Source: Pseudoalteromonas sp. T1lg88
Lineage (GTDB): Bacteria > Pseudomonadota > Gammaproteobacteria > Enterobacterales > Alteromonadaceae
Assembly: GCF_002964765.1 (NCBI RefSeq)
Contig: NZ_PQCF01000007.1
Span: forward strand, 214,028 to 278,027
Direction of reading: 5' to 3'
DNA length: 64,000 bases
Below are positions 37,607-47,197 of the stretch, in pieces (positions within the stretch are counted from its first letter, which is position 1; the number at the start of each line of letters is the position of its first letter). The translations under genes were made by a program, and so were the position numbers. A model generated the notes under the pieces. The model made no database searches, was not told where the DNA came from, and saw nothing but the letters and a program-made list of their open reading frames with translations.

Positions 37607-38536
37607 ATGCGATTTGCTCCTTCTGCTTTAGTAGTAGCGGTACTATCTGGTCTATCATTCAACGCGCTTGCCGACGTAAATATCTACGGTAAAGCCAATG
37701 TAACAATGCAGTCTTCTGACGAAGGTGAAGGTTCATTCACTGAAATCAAAAGTAATGCGTCACGCCTAGGCTTCAAAGGTACTGAAAACCTAAGCGATGG
37801 CCTAGATGTAGTTTATAAGTTTGAATTTCAGGTAGATGTTTCTGACGCCGACTCTAAAGGCGACGATGACAACATTACTGCTCGTAACCAATATGTTGGT
37901 TTAAAAGGTAACTTCGGTCAGGTAGTTGTTGGTCGTAACGACACGGCGCTTAAGCAATCTCAAGGTAAAGTTGACCTGTTCAGCGACCTTGAAGCCGATA
38001 TCAAAAACATCTTTAAAGGTGAAAACCGTCTAGGTAACTCAGTTACTTATACTTCAAACAGCTATGGTGGCGTTAAGCTAATCGCCAGCTACATCGCTGA
38101 AGACGATGTTGATGCCGATGACGGTTACTCTGTAGCCCTTACATACGGTGACCAAGGTCTTAAAGAAACCAAGTTGTTTGCCTCTGTTGCTGCCGACAGC
38201 GACGTTAAAGGCTACGACATTGTTCGTGCTACGGTACAAACTAAGCTAGCTGGCTTTAAACTAGGTGCTATGTACCAGACTCAAGAGCCAGCTGAAGGCG
38301 GTGAAGACGCGGATGGTTTCCTAGTTAGCGCGTCTTACGCAATCGATAAAACTGTGCTTAAAGCTCAGTACCAAACCATGGACTTCGATGGTCTAGATCG
38401 CAATGGTATCACTGCGGGTGTGGACTACAAGTTCAACAAAAACACTAAGCTATTCGGTTTCTACACTAAGTTTGAAGACGATGCGTCAGAAAACGATGAA
38501 GATTACCTAGGCCTAGGTATCGAATACAAGTTCTAA
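37607..38536 (+). CDS. Gram-negative porin
   Basis: A 309-residue outer-membrane porin. The signal peptide is ~1-22 (ends NALA) and the mature protein starts DVNIYGKANVTMQ. A 16-strand barrel includes NASRLGFKGTENLSDGL and ARNQYVGLKGNFGQVVVGR, and the terminal strand GIEYKF ends in Phe. The constriction loop carries KQSQGKVDLFSDLEAD. The gene uses CTA, GGT and GTT more than its neighbours, consistent with strong expression. It is monocistronic with its own terminator. Confidence 0.93.
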   Translation: MRFAPSALVVAVLSGLSFNALADVNIYGKANVTMQSSDEGEGSFTEIKSNASRLGFKGTENLSDGLDVVYKFEFQVDVSDADSKGDDDNITARNQYVGLKGNFGQVVVGRNDTALKQSQGKVDLFSDLEADIKNIFKGENRLGNSVTYTSNSYGGVKLIASYIAEDDVDADDGYSVALTYGDQGLKETKLFASVAADSDVKGYDIVRATVQTKLAGFKLGAMYQTQEPAEGGEDADGFLVSASYAIDKTVLKAQYQTMDFDGLDRNGITAGVDYKFNKNTKLFGFYTKFEDDASENDEDYLGLGIEYKF

Positions 38537-38554
38537 GCCGGACTTAAAATTGAT

Positions 38555-38590
38555 AAGCCCCGACAACCTTGGTTGCCGGGGCTTTTTTAT
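38555..38590 (+). terminator. Terminator after the porin
   Basis: AAGCCCCGACAACC / GGTTGCCGGGGCTT has one mismatch and a TT loop, then T6. The recG stop lies at its right edge, so it may also end recG transcripts. Confidence 0.88.
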
Positions 38591-40662
38591 GCCTGGGCGT
38601 AGCTGGAACGGCCGGCGAGCCAACGCTGGCTTAATGCCATGGCTGCTTGCGGGTGCTCATGCAGCAGGCGCTTGGCCAGGGGACGTAATTGCCCAATGAG
38701 GGCCTTATCGCGCTCTAAATCGGCAATTTTAAAGTCGGTCATGCCGGTTTGCTTGGTGCCCAACACCTCCCCGGGGCCACGAATTTCAAGGTCGCGCTCG
38801 GCAATCACAAAACCGTCGTTGCTATCACGCAGCACTCCTAGGCGTTGTTGCGCCGTGTGAGACAGGGGCGCATGATAGAGCAGCAAACAATGAGAAGCGG
38901 CGGCACCGCGGCCGACCCGACCACGCAGCTGATGCAGTTGAGCCAAGCCTAAACGTTCCGGGTTTTCTATGATGATCAGGCTGGCGTTGGGCACATCAAC
39001 ACCCACTTCGATAACCGTGGTGGCGACCAGTACATCCAGCTCGCCGTTTTTAAAACGCGCCATAATGTCTTGCTTTTCATCCGCCTTTAAACGCCCGTGC
39101 ACCAGGCCAATGCGCAATTGCGGCAGGCGCTCGCTCAGCTCTTCAGCACTGAGTTGTGCGGCTTGGCATTGCAAGGCATCGGACTCTTCAATCAGGGTAC
39201 ACACCCAATACACCTGGCGGCCGTGCTCTTGCACCGCATGGCGCACCCGTTCGATCACATGGTCACGGCGACTGTCGGGCACAGCGACTGTGGTCACAGG
39301 TGTGCGTCCCGGGGGCAGCTCGTCAATAATGGAGGTTTCCAGGTCGGCATAGGCTGTCATCGCCAAGGTGCGGGGAATGGGGGTGGCGGTCATTACCAGT
39401 TGGTGCGGGTAACAGTCGCCAAATTTGCCTTTTTCTCGCAGCGCCAGGCGTTGATGTACGCCAAACCTGTGCTGCTCATCGATAATAATCAGCGCCAGGT
39501 TGTTAAATTGCACCTGCTCTTGAAACAGGGCATGGGTGCCGATAATCATTTGCGCCTGACCACTGGCGATGTCCCCGAGGATTTGCTCCCGCGCCTTACC
39601 CTTGGTTTTGCCGCCAAGCAGGGTGACTGTCAGGCCCTGCTCGCTAAACCAGCGCTCAAAATTGAGGGCATGTTGCTCGGCGAGGATCTCGGTCGGGGCC
39701 ATAAGGGCCACCTGATATCCGGCGGCAATGGCGCATAAGGCGGACAGTGCCGCTACCAGGGTTTTACCTGAGCCTACATCGCCTTGCACCAGGCGCATCA
39801 TGGGGTAGGGCTGCTGCAAATCGGTTTTGATCTCCGCCACTACCCTTTGTTGGGCACCGGTAGGAGCAAAGCCCAGAGATGCTAAGAAGGCTTGCTCCAA
39901 CGCATGAGTCGGCGCCAGGGTGACCGCTTTATGTGCCTGCGCCTTTTGCCTTAACGCCAATAGGCTTAGGTTATGGGCCAGCAATTCTTCAAAGGCTAGG
40001 CGCTGTTGCGCCGGGTGAGTGCCTAGCTCCAGTGCCTGCATATTTGCGTCTATGGGAGGCTCATGCAAATAACGCACGGCATCGTTCAATGCCCATCCGG
40101 CAGGGCGGTATTGCTCTGGGAGTAATTCTTCAATGGGCGAGCGGGCCAATACCTGCAAGGCTTGCTCCACCAGGTTGCGCAGGGATAACTGTTTAAGCCC
40201 TTCCGTAGTTGGGTAAATGGCACTGAGGTGAGTTTGGGTCGGTAAGGATTGGGCGCTGTCGCTGATGCTGTATTCCGGGTGGGCCATTTCCAGCCCCGCC
40301 TTGCCACGGCGCACCTCGCCAAAACAACGCATCACCTTACCCGTTTGCATGGCATTCTTTTGTGCCGCAGAGAAGTTGAAAAAGCGCAGGGTAATGCGTC
40401 CGGTGCCATCGTTGAGCTGACAGAGCAACATGCGCCGACGGCCAAAGGTGATGCTGGCGTTTTCTATGGTCGCCTCAATGCAGACATGGGTGTGCGGCAG
40501 TAGCTGATTGATGGCTACTACTCGAGTTCTGTCCTCATAGCGCAGCGGCAGATGCAGTAGCAGGTCCTGCACGGTTTTGATGCCGAGCCTATTGAGGCGC
40601 TCGGCCATTTTCGGGCCCACGCCCTTAAGTTCGGTGATCGGGTAAGTGTTGAGGCTCGACAA
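38587..40662 (-). CDS. recG: ATP-dependent DNA helicase RecG
   Basis: A 691-residue monomeric fork-regression helicase. The N-terminal wedge/OB domain includes LKGVGPKMAERLNRLGI. The helicase core has Walker A LVQGDVGSGKTLVA, DEQHRFGVHQR (DEQH box) and GRVGRGAAAS in motif VI. The C-terminal TRG segment follows. It is full length. In E. coli it is the last gene of gmk-rpoZ-spoT-trmH-recG; here trmH still precedes it by about 65 bp but the operon upstream is interrupted. Confidence 0.97.
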   Translation of the reverse strand: MSSLNTYPITELKGVGPKMAERLNRLGIKTVQDLLLHLPLRYEDRTRVVAINQLLPHTHVCIEATIENASITFGRRRMLLCQLNDGTGRITLRFFNFSAAQKNAMQTGKVMRCFGEVRRGKAGLEMAHPEYSISDSAQSLPTQTHLSAIYPTTEGLKQLSLRNLVEQALQVLARSPIEELLPEQYRPAGWALNDAVRYLHEPPIDANMQALELGTHPAQQRLAFEELLAHNLSLLALRQKAQAHKAVTLAPTHALEQAFLASLGFAPTGAQQRVVAEIKTDLQQPYPMMRLVQGDVGSGKTLVAALSALCAIAAGYQVALMAPTEILAEQHALNFERWFSEQGLTVTLLGGKTKGKAREQILGDIASGQAQMIIGTHALFQEQVQFNNLALIIIDEQHRFGVHQRLALREKGKFGDCYPHQLVMTATPIPRTLAMTAYADLETSIIDELPPGRTPVTTVAVPDSRRDHVIERVRHAVQEHGRQVYWVCTLIEESDALQCQAAQLSAEELSERLPQLRIGLVHGRLKADEKQDIMARFKNGELDVLVATTVIEVGVDVPNASLIIIENPERLGLAQLHQLRGRVGRGAAASHCLLLYHAPLSHTAQQRLGVLRDSNDGFVIAERDLEIRGPGEVLGTKQTGMTDFKIADLERDKALIGQLRPLAKRLLHEHPQAAMALSQRWLAGRSSYAQA

Positions 40663-40726
40663 TGGGCGCGTCCTTGAATCGGTAATACTCTAAGTGTACT
40701 GATCCAAGGGGTTGCCTTTCAAGTAG

Positions 40727-41422
40727 TTAACCTTTTCGCTTGTAACGTAAGGTGTTCCAGAAGGTCTCATCGGCGATGATTTCGCCCTCGTCGTCCAGCG
40801 CCGGGTAGGCCAGGCCTTTTTCTTTACACTGCTGGGCTATGATGGGGTGGCAGCCTTCAAACAATAATCTGTGTTTAATGCCCGGGTCGAGCATATCGCG
40901 CTCGTAGCAATTTTTGGCTTCGCGCTGACGCTGGGCTTCATACAAGATCAATGCGGCGGCAACCGACACATTCAGGGATTGCACCATGCCGCGCATGGGG
41001 ATCACTATGTGTTTATCCGCATGGGCCAGGGCCTTATCGGAAATACCATCGCGTTCCTGACCAACGATAAACGCGGTGGGCTGGGTGTAATCGATATCGC
41101 GGTAGTCGACGGCATCATCGCTGAGGTTGGTGGCCAGCAACTGCACGCCTGGGATCTGCTCGCGGATTTTTGCCACCGCGGTGTCGATATCGTCGTGCAT
41201 ATGGGTTTCCACCCAGTTTTTACTGCCGCCCGAGGTGTTATTGGTGAGACGACGTTGCTCTTTTGGCCAGACCGCGTGGACATTATGACAACCCACGGCA
41301 TCGGCGGTGCGCACTATAGCGGAAAGATTGTGGTGCTTATGTACCTCGTCTAAACATACTGTGAGGTCGGTTTGTCGTCTGTCTAATACCTGTTTTACTC
41401 GGTGGTAACGCTTGTTGGTCAT
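40727..41422 (-). CDS. trmH: tRNA (guanosine-18-2'-O)-methyltransferase TrmH
   Basis: A 231-residue SPOUT methyltransferase that makes Gm18 in the D-loop of tRNAs. The SPOUT motifs appear as HHNLSAIVRTADAVG, AFIVGQERDGIS and IPMRGMVQSLNVSVAAALI, the last forming the trefoil knot with the SAM pocket. The ATG at 41422 aligns with E. coli TrmH; a TTG at 41440 would be an unsupported extension. It is upstream of recG on the same strand. Confidence 0.95.
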   Translation of the reverse strand: MTNKRYHRVKQVLDRRQTDLTVCLDEVHKHHNLSAIVRTADAVGCHNVHAVWPKEQRRLTNNTSGGSKNWVETHMHDDIDTAVAKIREQIPGVQLLATNLSDDAVDYRDIDYTQPTAFIVGQERDGISDKALAHADKHIVIPMRGMVQSLNVSVAAALILYEAQRQREAKNCYERDMLDPGIKHRLLFEGCHPIIAQQCKEKGLAYPALDDEGEIIADETFWNTLRYKRKG

Positions 41423-41497
41423 GGCCCAATTCGACTGCAATAAAAAAGTGCCGGGATTATACGCTAATCAGGCAAGTGCAATCCAGCGGCACCCCGC

Positions 41498-41956
41498 TTA
41501 AGGGGCAACGTTGCGATTAATGGGGTTTTGTAAGGAGATCAGGGTTTCTGTGGACTGAATCGCCTCAATGGCCTGGATCTTGTTGATCAGCACGTCTTGC
41601 AGGTGCTCGATAGAACGGGTCATCACCTTAATAAAAATGCTGTAGTTGCCCGTGGTGTAATAGGCCTCGACCACTTCGTCAAGCTCGCGCAAGCGCTCCA
41701 GAGTCTGTGGATAATCGCGGGCGTTATTGAGATTTATGCCGATAAAACAGCAGACATCATAGCCCAGTCGTTTAGCATCAACGCTGACCTGAGTGCCTGT
41801 GATCACCCCGGCCTGACGCATCTTTTCTATACGCACATGTATGGTGCCGGCACTCACACCGCATTGTTTTGCCAATTCAGCATAAGGAGTGCGGGCATTG
41901 GTCATTAGGGCACCGAGTATGGATCTGTCGAGATTATCGAATCGATAATTTGTCAT
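41498..41956 (-). CDS. asnC: Transcriptional regulator AsnC
   Basis: A 152-residue Lrp/AsnC regulator. The N-terminal helix-turn-helix contains YAELAKQCGVSAGTIHVRIEKM and the C-terminal RAM domain binds asparagine. Length and the end NPINRNVAP match E. coli AsnC. It is divergent from asnA across about 160 bp, the classical arrangement in which AsnC activates asnA when asparagine is scarce. Confidence 0.94.
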   Translation of the reverse strand: MTNYRFDNLDRSILGALMTNARTPYAELAKQCGVSAGTIHVRIEKMRQAGVITGTQVSVDAKRLGYDVCCFIGINLNNARDYPQTLERLRELDEVVEAYYTTGNYSIFIKVMTRSIEHLQDVLINKIQAIEAIQSTETLISLQNPINRNVAP

Positions 41957-42115
41957 GGTGAAACAGGCCTTAAATTAAATGAAATCTAATATTTTCAAGT
42001 TAAATTGATTTTTATTTTTAAGTAAAGCTATTTCTTTTAGATGGTGTTGAATGTTTATTTGGTTGCGGTATTGTTTTTCATAACGAAGCAATCAGCAGCA
42101 ATGGGAATGAGAGCC

Positions 42116-43108
42116 ATGAGCCAAGAATTTATTCAACATCAACAAAGAATTAGTGCCGTAAAACAGATTTTTTCACAGCAACTGGCTACGGCCTTAAACC
42201 TAGTCGAAGTACAGGCGCCTATTTTGGCCCAGGTCGGCGATGGTCTGCAGGATGAACTAAGCGGCCATGAAAAAGCGGTATCTGTGCAGGTGAAAAGCCT
42301 GCCACAGCAAAGCTATGAAGTAGTGCATTCCTTAGCCAAGTGGAAACGCAAAACCTTAGGTGACTATGGCTTTAGCGTTGGCACCGGTATCTATACTCAT
42401 ATGAAGGCGCTGCGTCCGGATGAGGAAAGACTAAGTCCGATTCACTCAGTGTATGTAGATCAATGGGATTGGGAAAAGGTGATTTGCGAGCGCACCGAGC
42501 GCAGCCTGGCTTCACTAAAAGAAACTGTGACCAGCATCTACGGCGCCCTGAAGGCCACCGAAGAATATGTTGCCCGTGAGTTTGGCATTGAGCCGCAGTT
42601 GCCAGAGCAGATCCACTTTGTGCATGCGGAAAAACTTCGTCAGCAATACCCTGATCTGAGCGCTAAAGAACGTGAGCGTGCCATTTGTAAGCGCTTAGGT
42701 GCGGTGTTCTTAATTGGTATCGGCGGTAAGCTGGCCGATGGTCTGCGCCATGATGTGCGAGCACCGGATTATGACGATTGGTCAACCACCGCAGAGGAAG
42801 GGCTACCTGGCCTAAATGGTGACATCCTGGTATGGAACAAGGTGCTTGAAGATGCCTTTGAGATTTCATCCATGGGAATTCGTGTTTGTCCTGAGTCCTT
42901 GTTGACTCAGCTCGAGCTCAGCGGGCAAAGCCATAAAAGTGCCATGCCTTGGCATCAGGCGCTACTGGCGAAGGAGTTACCGCAAACCATAGGCGGTGGC
43001 ATAGGCCAATCGCGACTGGCCATGCTGCTGTTACAAAAAAGCCATATAGGTCAGGTGCAGGTTGGTGTCTGGTCAGAAGAAGTGAAGCAACGCGAAGCTT
43101 TACTGTAA
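42116..43108 (+). CDS. asnA: Aspartate-ammonia ligase (asparagine synthetase A)
   Basis: A 330-residue ammonia-dependent asparagine synthetase related to class II aminoacyl-tRNA synthetases. Blocks: [33 protein letters not shown] and [20 protein letters not shown] (class II motif 3 with Arg). The ATG at 42116 is chosen because the first residues align with E. coli AsnA and the length is then exactly 330. Upstream in-frame ATGs exist at 42101 and 42107. asnC is divergent. Confidence 0.95.
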   Translation: MSQEFIQHQQRISAVKQIFSQQLATALNLVEVQAPILAQVGDGLQDELSGHEKAVSVQVKSLPQQSYEVVHSLAKWKRKTLGDYGFSVGTGIYTHMKALRPDEERLSPIHSVYVDQWDWEKVICERTERSLASLKETVTSIYGALKATEEYVAREFGIEPQLPEQIHFVHAEKLRQQYPDLSAKERERAICKRLGAVFLIGIGGKLADGLRHDVRAPDYDDWSTTAEEGLPGLNGDILVWNKVLEDAFEISSMGIRVCPESLLTQLELSGQSHKSAMPWHQALLAKELPQTIGGGIGQSRLAMLLLQKSHIGQVQVGVWSEEVKQREALL

Positions 43109-43177
43109 CGAAAAACCGCCGGCGTCAGCTCAGGCGCTGGCTTTAACCTTTATTCCCCTTGGTGATTTACAAGATAT

Positions 43178-43278
43178 AAGGTGGATATAGGTACGCCGAT
43201 TTCAAGGTCTTACTGGAAGAGGTTTATCAGGAGATTGAAGGTGCAGCAGAGGCGGCCATGAGTTTCCCCATGGCCTAA
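43178..43278 (+). pseudogene. Possible gene remnant after asnA
   Basis: A short frame without a start reads ...YADFKVLLEEVYQEIEGA and continues to a TAA at the end. Stops close the frame just upstream. The composition looks protein-like, but the fragment is too short to identify and may be chance. Confidence 0.25.
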
Positions 43279-43283
43279 AGTAC

Positions 43284-43676
43284 TTAGTTGGTTGACGGTA
43301 ATTCCATAATGCCGTCAATTTCAACCTGTGAGCCCTTAGGTAGCTCTTTTACGCCGATAGCAGCGCGAGCTGGGTAAGGAGTTCTGAAGTATTGGCTCAT
43401 GATCTCATTAACGACGGCAAAGTTGCTTAGGTCGGTCAAAAAGATATTTACCTTAACCATGTCCTGTAGTTCACCACCGGCGGCCTCACATACGGCGATT
43501 AGGTTTTTAAATACCTGATGCGTTTGCTCGGCAAAGTCGTCCGATACCATTTCCATAGTGCTTGGCACTAGTGGAATCTGGCCCGATAGATAAACGGCAG
43601 TGCCTACTTTTACGGCTTGGTTATAAGTACCGATAGCCGAAGGGGCATTTTCGGTAGAGATAATGATTTTGTTCAT
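43284..43676 (-). CDS. ridA: RidA, enamine/imine deaminase
   Basis: A 130-residue YjgF/YER057c/UK114 trimeric enzyme that hydrolyses reactive 2-aminoacrylate and related enamines. Blocks: [37 protein letters not shown] and [22 protein letters not shown], the last with the substrate-binding Arg and Glu. It starts only 10 bp after the spoT stop, so it is probably co-transcribed with spoT, a frequent arrangement in Shewanella and Vibrio. Confidence 0.95.
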   Translation of the reverse strand: MNKIIISTENAPSAIGTYNQAVKVGTAVYLSGQIPLVPSTMEMVSDDFAEQTHQVFKNLIAVCEAAGGELQDMVKVNIFLTDLSNFAVVNEIMSQYFRTPYPARAAIGVKELPKGSQVEIDGIMELPSTN

Positions 43677-43685
43677 GATTTTCCT

Positions 43686-45791
43686 TTATTTTTTTCTATA
43701 AACCTTTTGCACATCCGGCATTACCCGAATGCGACGCATAATATTGGCGACGTGAATACGGTCTTTCACCGTCACGCCGAGGTCTATTACGTAGAGGTTA
43801 CTTTCTTTTTCATCGGTTTGCAGTTCGACAATATTCGCTCCGGTAGAGGCCACTAAGCTGGTGAGCTTAGCCAAGGCACCCTGGTGGTTGATAATTTCCA
43901 CCCGCAGCGTGGCGATATATTCTTTTTCCGAATTGTCTTCCCACTTCACCACGAAATACTTTGATAACTCGTTGCGCCAGCCACGAATATTTTTACATTC
44001 CTGGCGGTGTACGGTCAGGCCTTTACCCTGACTAACGTACGCAACGATATCATCTCCGGGCACCGGACGGCAGCATTTGGAGTAATTCACCAACATGCCT
44101 TCGGTACCTATGATCGCCGCCTTGGTCGAGGTGGCGAGTTTATCTAAATCGGCTTCATCGCTTTGCAGTAGGCGCTTGGCAACCAAGACGCTCATAATAT
44201 TGCCGCAGCCGATTTCCACCATCAGCTCCAACATCGAATTGACCTGATGCTCTTCGAGCACCCGGTTTATGGTTTCGCTGCTGATGCTGTCGAGTGAATA
44301 CTCGCCAAGGGCCGAGTCCAGTAGTCGGCGACCCAGTTGCAAGGCTTCTTCGTGACGCTGATTTTTCAGATAGTTACGCACGCACAAACGCGCCTTGGCG
44401 GTGACGATAAAGTTCAGCCAGGTGGCATTTGGATGCGCCCCTGAGCTGGTGATCACTTCCACGGTTTGCCCGGTATCCAGCGCCTTGCTCAGCGGATGCG
44501 GTTTGCGATTGACTCGCGCCCCGACACAGGTATTCCCCACATCTGTGTGCACCGCATAGGCAAAGTCCACCGCGGTGGCGCCCATGGGCAGCTCGACGAT
44601 GCGGCCATCCGGGGTGAACACGTAAATCTCTTCCGGGAAGAGATCGGTTTTTACGTTTTCCACAAATTCGAACGAGGAGCCGGCACTTTGTTGTAGCTCC
44701 AGCAGGCTTTGCATCCATTGGCGCGCCCTTTGTTGTGCCGTATGACCAGAGTTTTCCCCGGTTTTCTTATACATCCAGTGGGCCGCGACCCCTTTGTCGG
44801 CCATATGGTCCATGTCCAAGGTGCGGATTTGAATCTCTACGGGAATACCGTGCGGGCCGACCAGCGAGGTGTGCAGGGATTGATAACCATTGGTTTTGGG
44901 CACCGCAATATAGTCTTTAAAGCGGGTTTCAATGGGCTTATACAGATTATGAGCCACACCAAGTACCCGATAACAGGTATCCATGTTGTCGACCACGATG
45001 CGAAATGCATAGATGTCCATGACTTCGTTGAACATCAGCTCCTTGTTGAGCATTTTACGGTAGATGCTGTAGAGGTGTTTTTCCCGGCCCGATACTTGGG
45101 CGTGAATACCCCATTCGCTGAGGCGCGATTCTATTTCGCCTTGAATGTTGGTTATCACTTCCTTACGGTTGCCGCGGGCCTTGGCTACTTCCGACTTTAA
45201 AGCGCGGTAGCGCATCGGGTAGAGAGCTTGAAAACCTAAGTCTTCAAGTTCGTTTTTAATATCGTGGATACCCAGGCGATTGGCGATAGGGGCAAAGATA
45301 TCCAAGGTTTCACGGGCAATACGGCGGCGCTTATCCGGACGCAGGGCACCTAGGGTGCGCATATTATGGGTGCGGTCCGCCAGCTTGATCAGGATAACGC
45401 GAATATCCTGGGTCATCGCCATGATCATTTTGCGGTAGTTTTCCGCTTGGAATTCTCTTTTGTCTTTAAAGCCAAGCTTGTCGAGCTTACTCACCCCTTC
45501 GACCAGATCGGCGACGGTTTCACCGAAGATCCCCGCCAGGTCCTGTTGGGAAAAATCCGTATCCTCGATGACATCGTGCATTAAAGCTGCCATCAGGGTT
45601 TCATGATCCAACTTCATGTTGGCGAGGATTTGCGTTACTTCAACGGGGTGGGTGATATAAGGTTCGCCGCTTGAGCGAAATTGCCCTTCGTGCGCTTCTC
45701 TGGCCACGACGTAGGCTTTTTGTACTAGCGCCACATCTTCGGGGGCTAGGTATTCTGATATTTTTTTCTTGAGGCCTTCAAAGAGATACAT
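43686..45791 (-). CDS. spoT: Bifunctional (p)ppGpp synthase/hydrolase SpoT
   Basis: A 701-residue RelA/SpoT enzyme. The N-terminal HD hydrolase has His72-Asp73 in ALMHDVIEDTDF. The synthetase domain follows (~200-340, with RFKDYIAVPKTNGYQSLHT). TGS is about 388-448, and a helical/zinc-finger region (VNYSKCCRPVPGDDIV) leads to a C-terminal ACT domain. It follows rpoZ in the conserved gmk-rpoZ-spoT order and is followed by ridA. Confidence 0.97.
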   Translation of the reverse strand: MYLFEGLKKKISEYLAPEDVALVQKAYVVAREAHEGQFRSSGEPYITHPVEVTQILANMKLDHETLMAALMHDVIEDTDFSQQDLAGIFGETVADLVEGVSKLDKLGFKDKREFQAENYRKMIMAMTQDIRVILIKLADRTHNMRTLGALRPDKRRRIARETLDIFAPIANRLGIHDIKNELEDLGFQALYPMRYRALKSEVAKARGNRKEVITNIQGEIESRLSEWGIHAQVSGREKHLYSIYRKMLNKELMFNEVMDIYAFRIVVDNMDTCYRVLGVAHNLYKPIETRFKDYIAVPKTNGYQSLHTSLVGPHGIPVEIQIRTLDMDHMADKGVAAHWMYKKTGENSGHTAQQRARQWMQSLLELQQSAGSSFEFVENVKTDLFPEEIYVFTPDGRIVELPMGATAVDFAYAVHTDVGNTCVGARVNRKPHPLSKALDTGQTVEVITSSGAHPNATWLNFIVTAKARLCVRNYLKNQRHEEALQLGRRLLDSALGEYSLDSISSETINRVLEEHQVNSMLELMVEIGCGNIMSVLVAKRLLQSDEADLDKLATSTKAAIIGTEGMLVNYSKCCRPVPGDDIVAYVSQGKGLTVHRQECKNIRGWRNELSKYFVVKWEDNSEKEYIATLRVEIINHQGALAKLTSLVASTGANIVELQTDEKESNLYVIDLGVTVKDRIHVANIMRRIRVMPDVQKVYRKK

Positions 45792-45905
45792 TCACGCTCC
45801 GGAAACGGCGAGGAGAAATAGACTAAGAAGTGAATATACGATGAAAAGCGGGGAAAGCCAACGGCTGCAAGGAAAATGCAGCCGTTTACAGAGCATTATA
45901 TGCGC

Positions 45906-46181
45906 TTACTGGTTACCGCCAACGATAGCGGCAACGGCAGCCATTTCGGCAGCTTCTTGGTTTTGCTGCTCCTGGCGCTCAATTGCGTCTAGGGTATCCA
46001 CGGTAATGTGACCGTTTTCGATTTCACGTAAAGCGATAACCGTAGGTTTATCGTTTTCCGCATCTACCATAGGGTCTTTACCACCTACCGCGATCTGGCG
46101 CGCACGACGCGCCGCGACAAGGATCAAGTCAAAACGGTTGCCAATTTTATCTACTGCATCTTCAACAGTTACGCGAGCCAT
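45906..46181 (-). CDS. rpoZ: RNA polymerase omega subunit
   Basis: A 91-residue omega subunit that helps beta' fold and makes part of the ppGpp site. The N-terminal [19 protein letters not shown] is diagnostic. It lies between gmk and spoT, so the ppGpp enzymes and the target subunit are co-encoded. Confidence 0.97.
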   Translation of the reverse strand: MARVTVEDAVDKIGNRFDLILVAARRARQIAVGGKDPMVDAENDKPTVIALREIENGHITVDTLDAIERQEQQNQEAAEMAAVAAIVGGNQ

Positions 46182-46257
46182 GCTTCACTCCAAAAATTAA
46201 ATCTGTAAACGCGTAGTTTACTGCAACACCCACTCAAGGCCAATACTTGGGCGGGTT

Positions 46258-46878
46258 TTATTTTAATAGTTCGTCGATCAAGTCACCGTGTTTACGCTTT
46301 TGTGTGCTCAGGCGTAAACGGGTGGCGGCCACTATGGTGGCGATCTCTTCACGGGCGGTGTCGAAGTCATCATTTACCACTACATAATCGTACTCGTCGT
46401 AATGTGAGGTTTCCGATTGCGCTTTTTCCATGCGCGCGGCGATCACTTCGGCTGAATCCTGACCGCGATTGGTAAGGCGGCTTTGCAGTTCATCTTTGGA
46501 CGGCGGCAAAATAAAGATGGTGGTGACCTCGGGAGCAAGCTCGCGTACTTGACGAGCGCCCTGCCAGTCGATATCCAGGAACACGTCAATGCCATTTTCC
46601 AACTGCTGCTCGATGGCCGCCTTGGAAGTGCCATAGTAGTTGTCGAACACTTGCGCCCATTCGAAGAAATCATCATTGGCGATCAGCTCTTTAAACTGGC
46701 CTTGGTCGACAAAGTGGTAATGAACGCCGTTTTCTTCACCTGGGCGCGGGGCGCGGGTGGTGTGCGATACCGACACCTGCATATTGGCATGGCGCTCTAG
46801 TAAGGCGTTGATCAGGCTTGATTTCCCTGCACCAGATGGGGCAGAAAGAATAAACAAATTACCACGAACTTGGCTCAT
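46258..46878 (-). CDS. gmk: Guanylate kinase
   Basis: A 206-residue kinase turning GMP to GDP with ATP. The P-loop is APSGAGKS at 13-20, the GMP-binding segment is [20 protein letters not shown], and the lid follows. It is the first gene of gmk-rpoZ-spoT. Confidence 0.97.
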   Translation of the reverse strand: MSQVRGNLFILSAPSGAGKSSLINALLERHANMQVSVSHTTRAPRPGEENGVHYHFVDQGQFKELIANDDFFEWAQVFDNYYGTSKAAIEQQLENGIDVFLDIDWQGARQVRELAPEVTTIFILPPSKDELQSRLTNRGQDSAEVIAARMEKAQSETSHYDEYDYVVVNDDFDTAREEIATIVAATRLRLSTQKRKHGDLIDELLK

Positions 46879-47197
46879 GATGTCTCTCTAACAAATAACG
46901 GGACGACTAAAAATAGCCCACTAGTATAACGGATTTCTGCCCCCGGGTTAATAAATATGGCTAAGGGGACAAGGATGTAAGGACTCAGTATTTTGTCGGC
47001 CTTGTAGCTTGGTACTGTGGGCGAGGCTTTAGCCTTGCAATCTGCTCCACTGTTGGCCTTTATCGGCAATATGCTTCTGCATTGCTTATTTGTCGAGGTG
47101 AACCCTGACCTTCCAGGGACAAAACTAAAGGTGCACATTGCTTTTCATGGCCCTTTTACACTAAGTTGATGATATCAACCGGGATCAGGGGAAGCGC
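46879..47197. other. Divergent intergenic region between gmk and the cation transporter
   Basis: About 319 bp. It should hold promoters for both divergent genes. I saw no terminator, RNA gene or convincing metal-responsive operator. A reading frame at 46875-47138 on the minus strand has no coding character. Confidence 0.5.

Noticed and set aside
39097..39738. 213-residue open frame opposite recG
   Set aside because: Antisense to a well conserved gene with no recognisable domain.
46875..47138. Possible 87-residue gene before gmk
   Set aside because: Low-quality composition, overlaps the gmk start and has no ribosome site or family resemblance.
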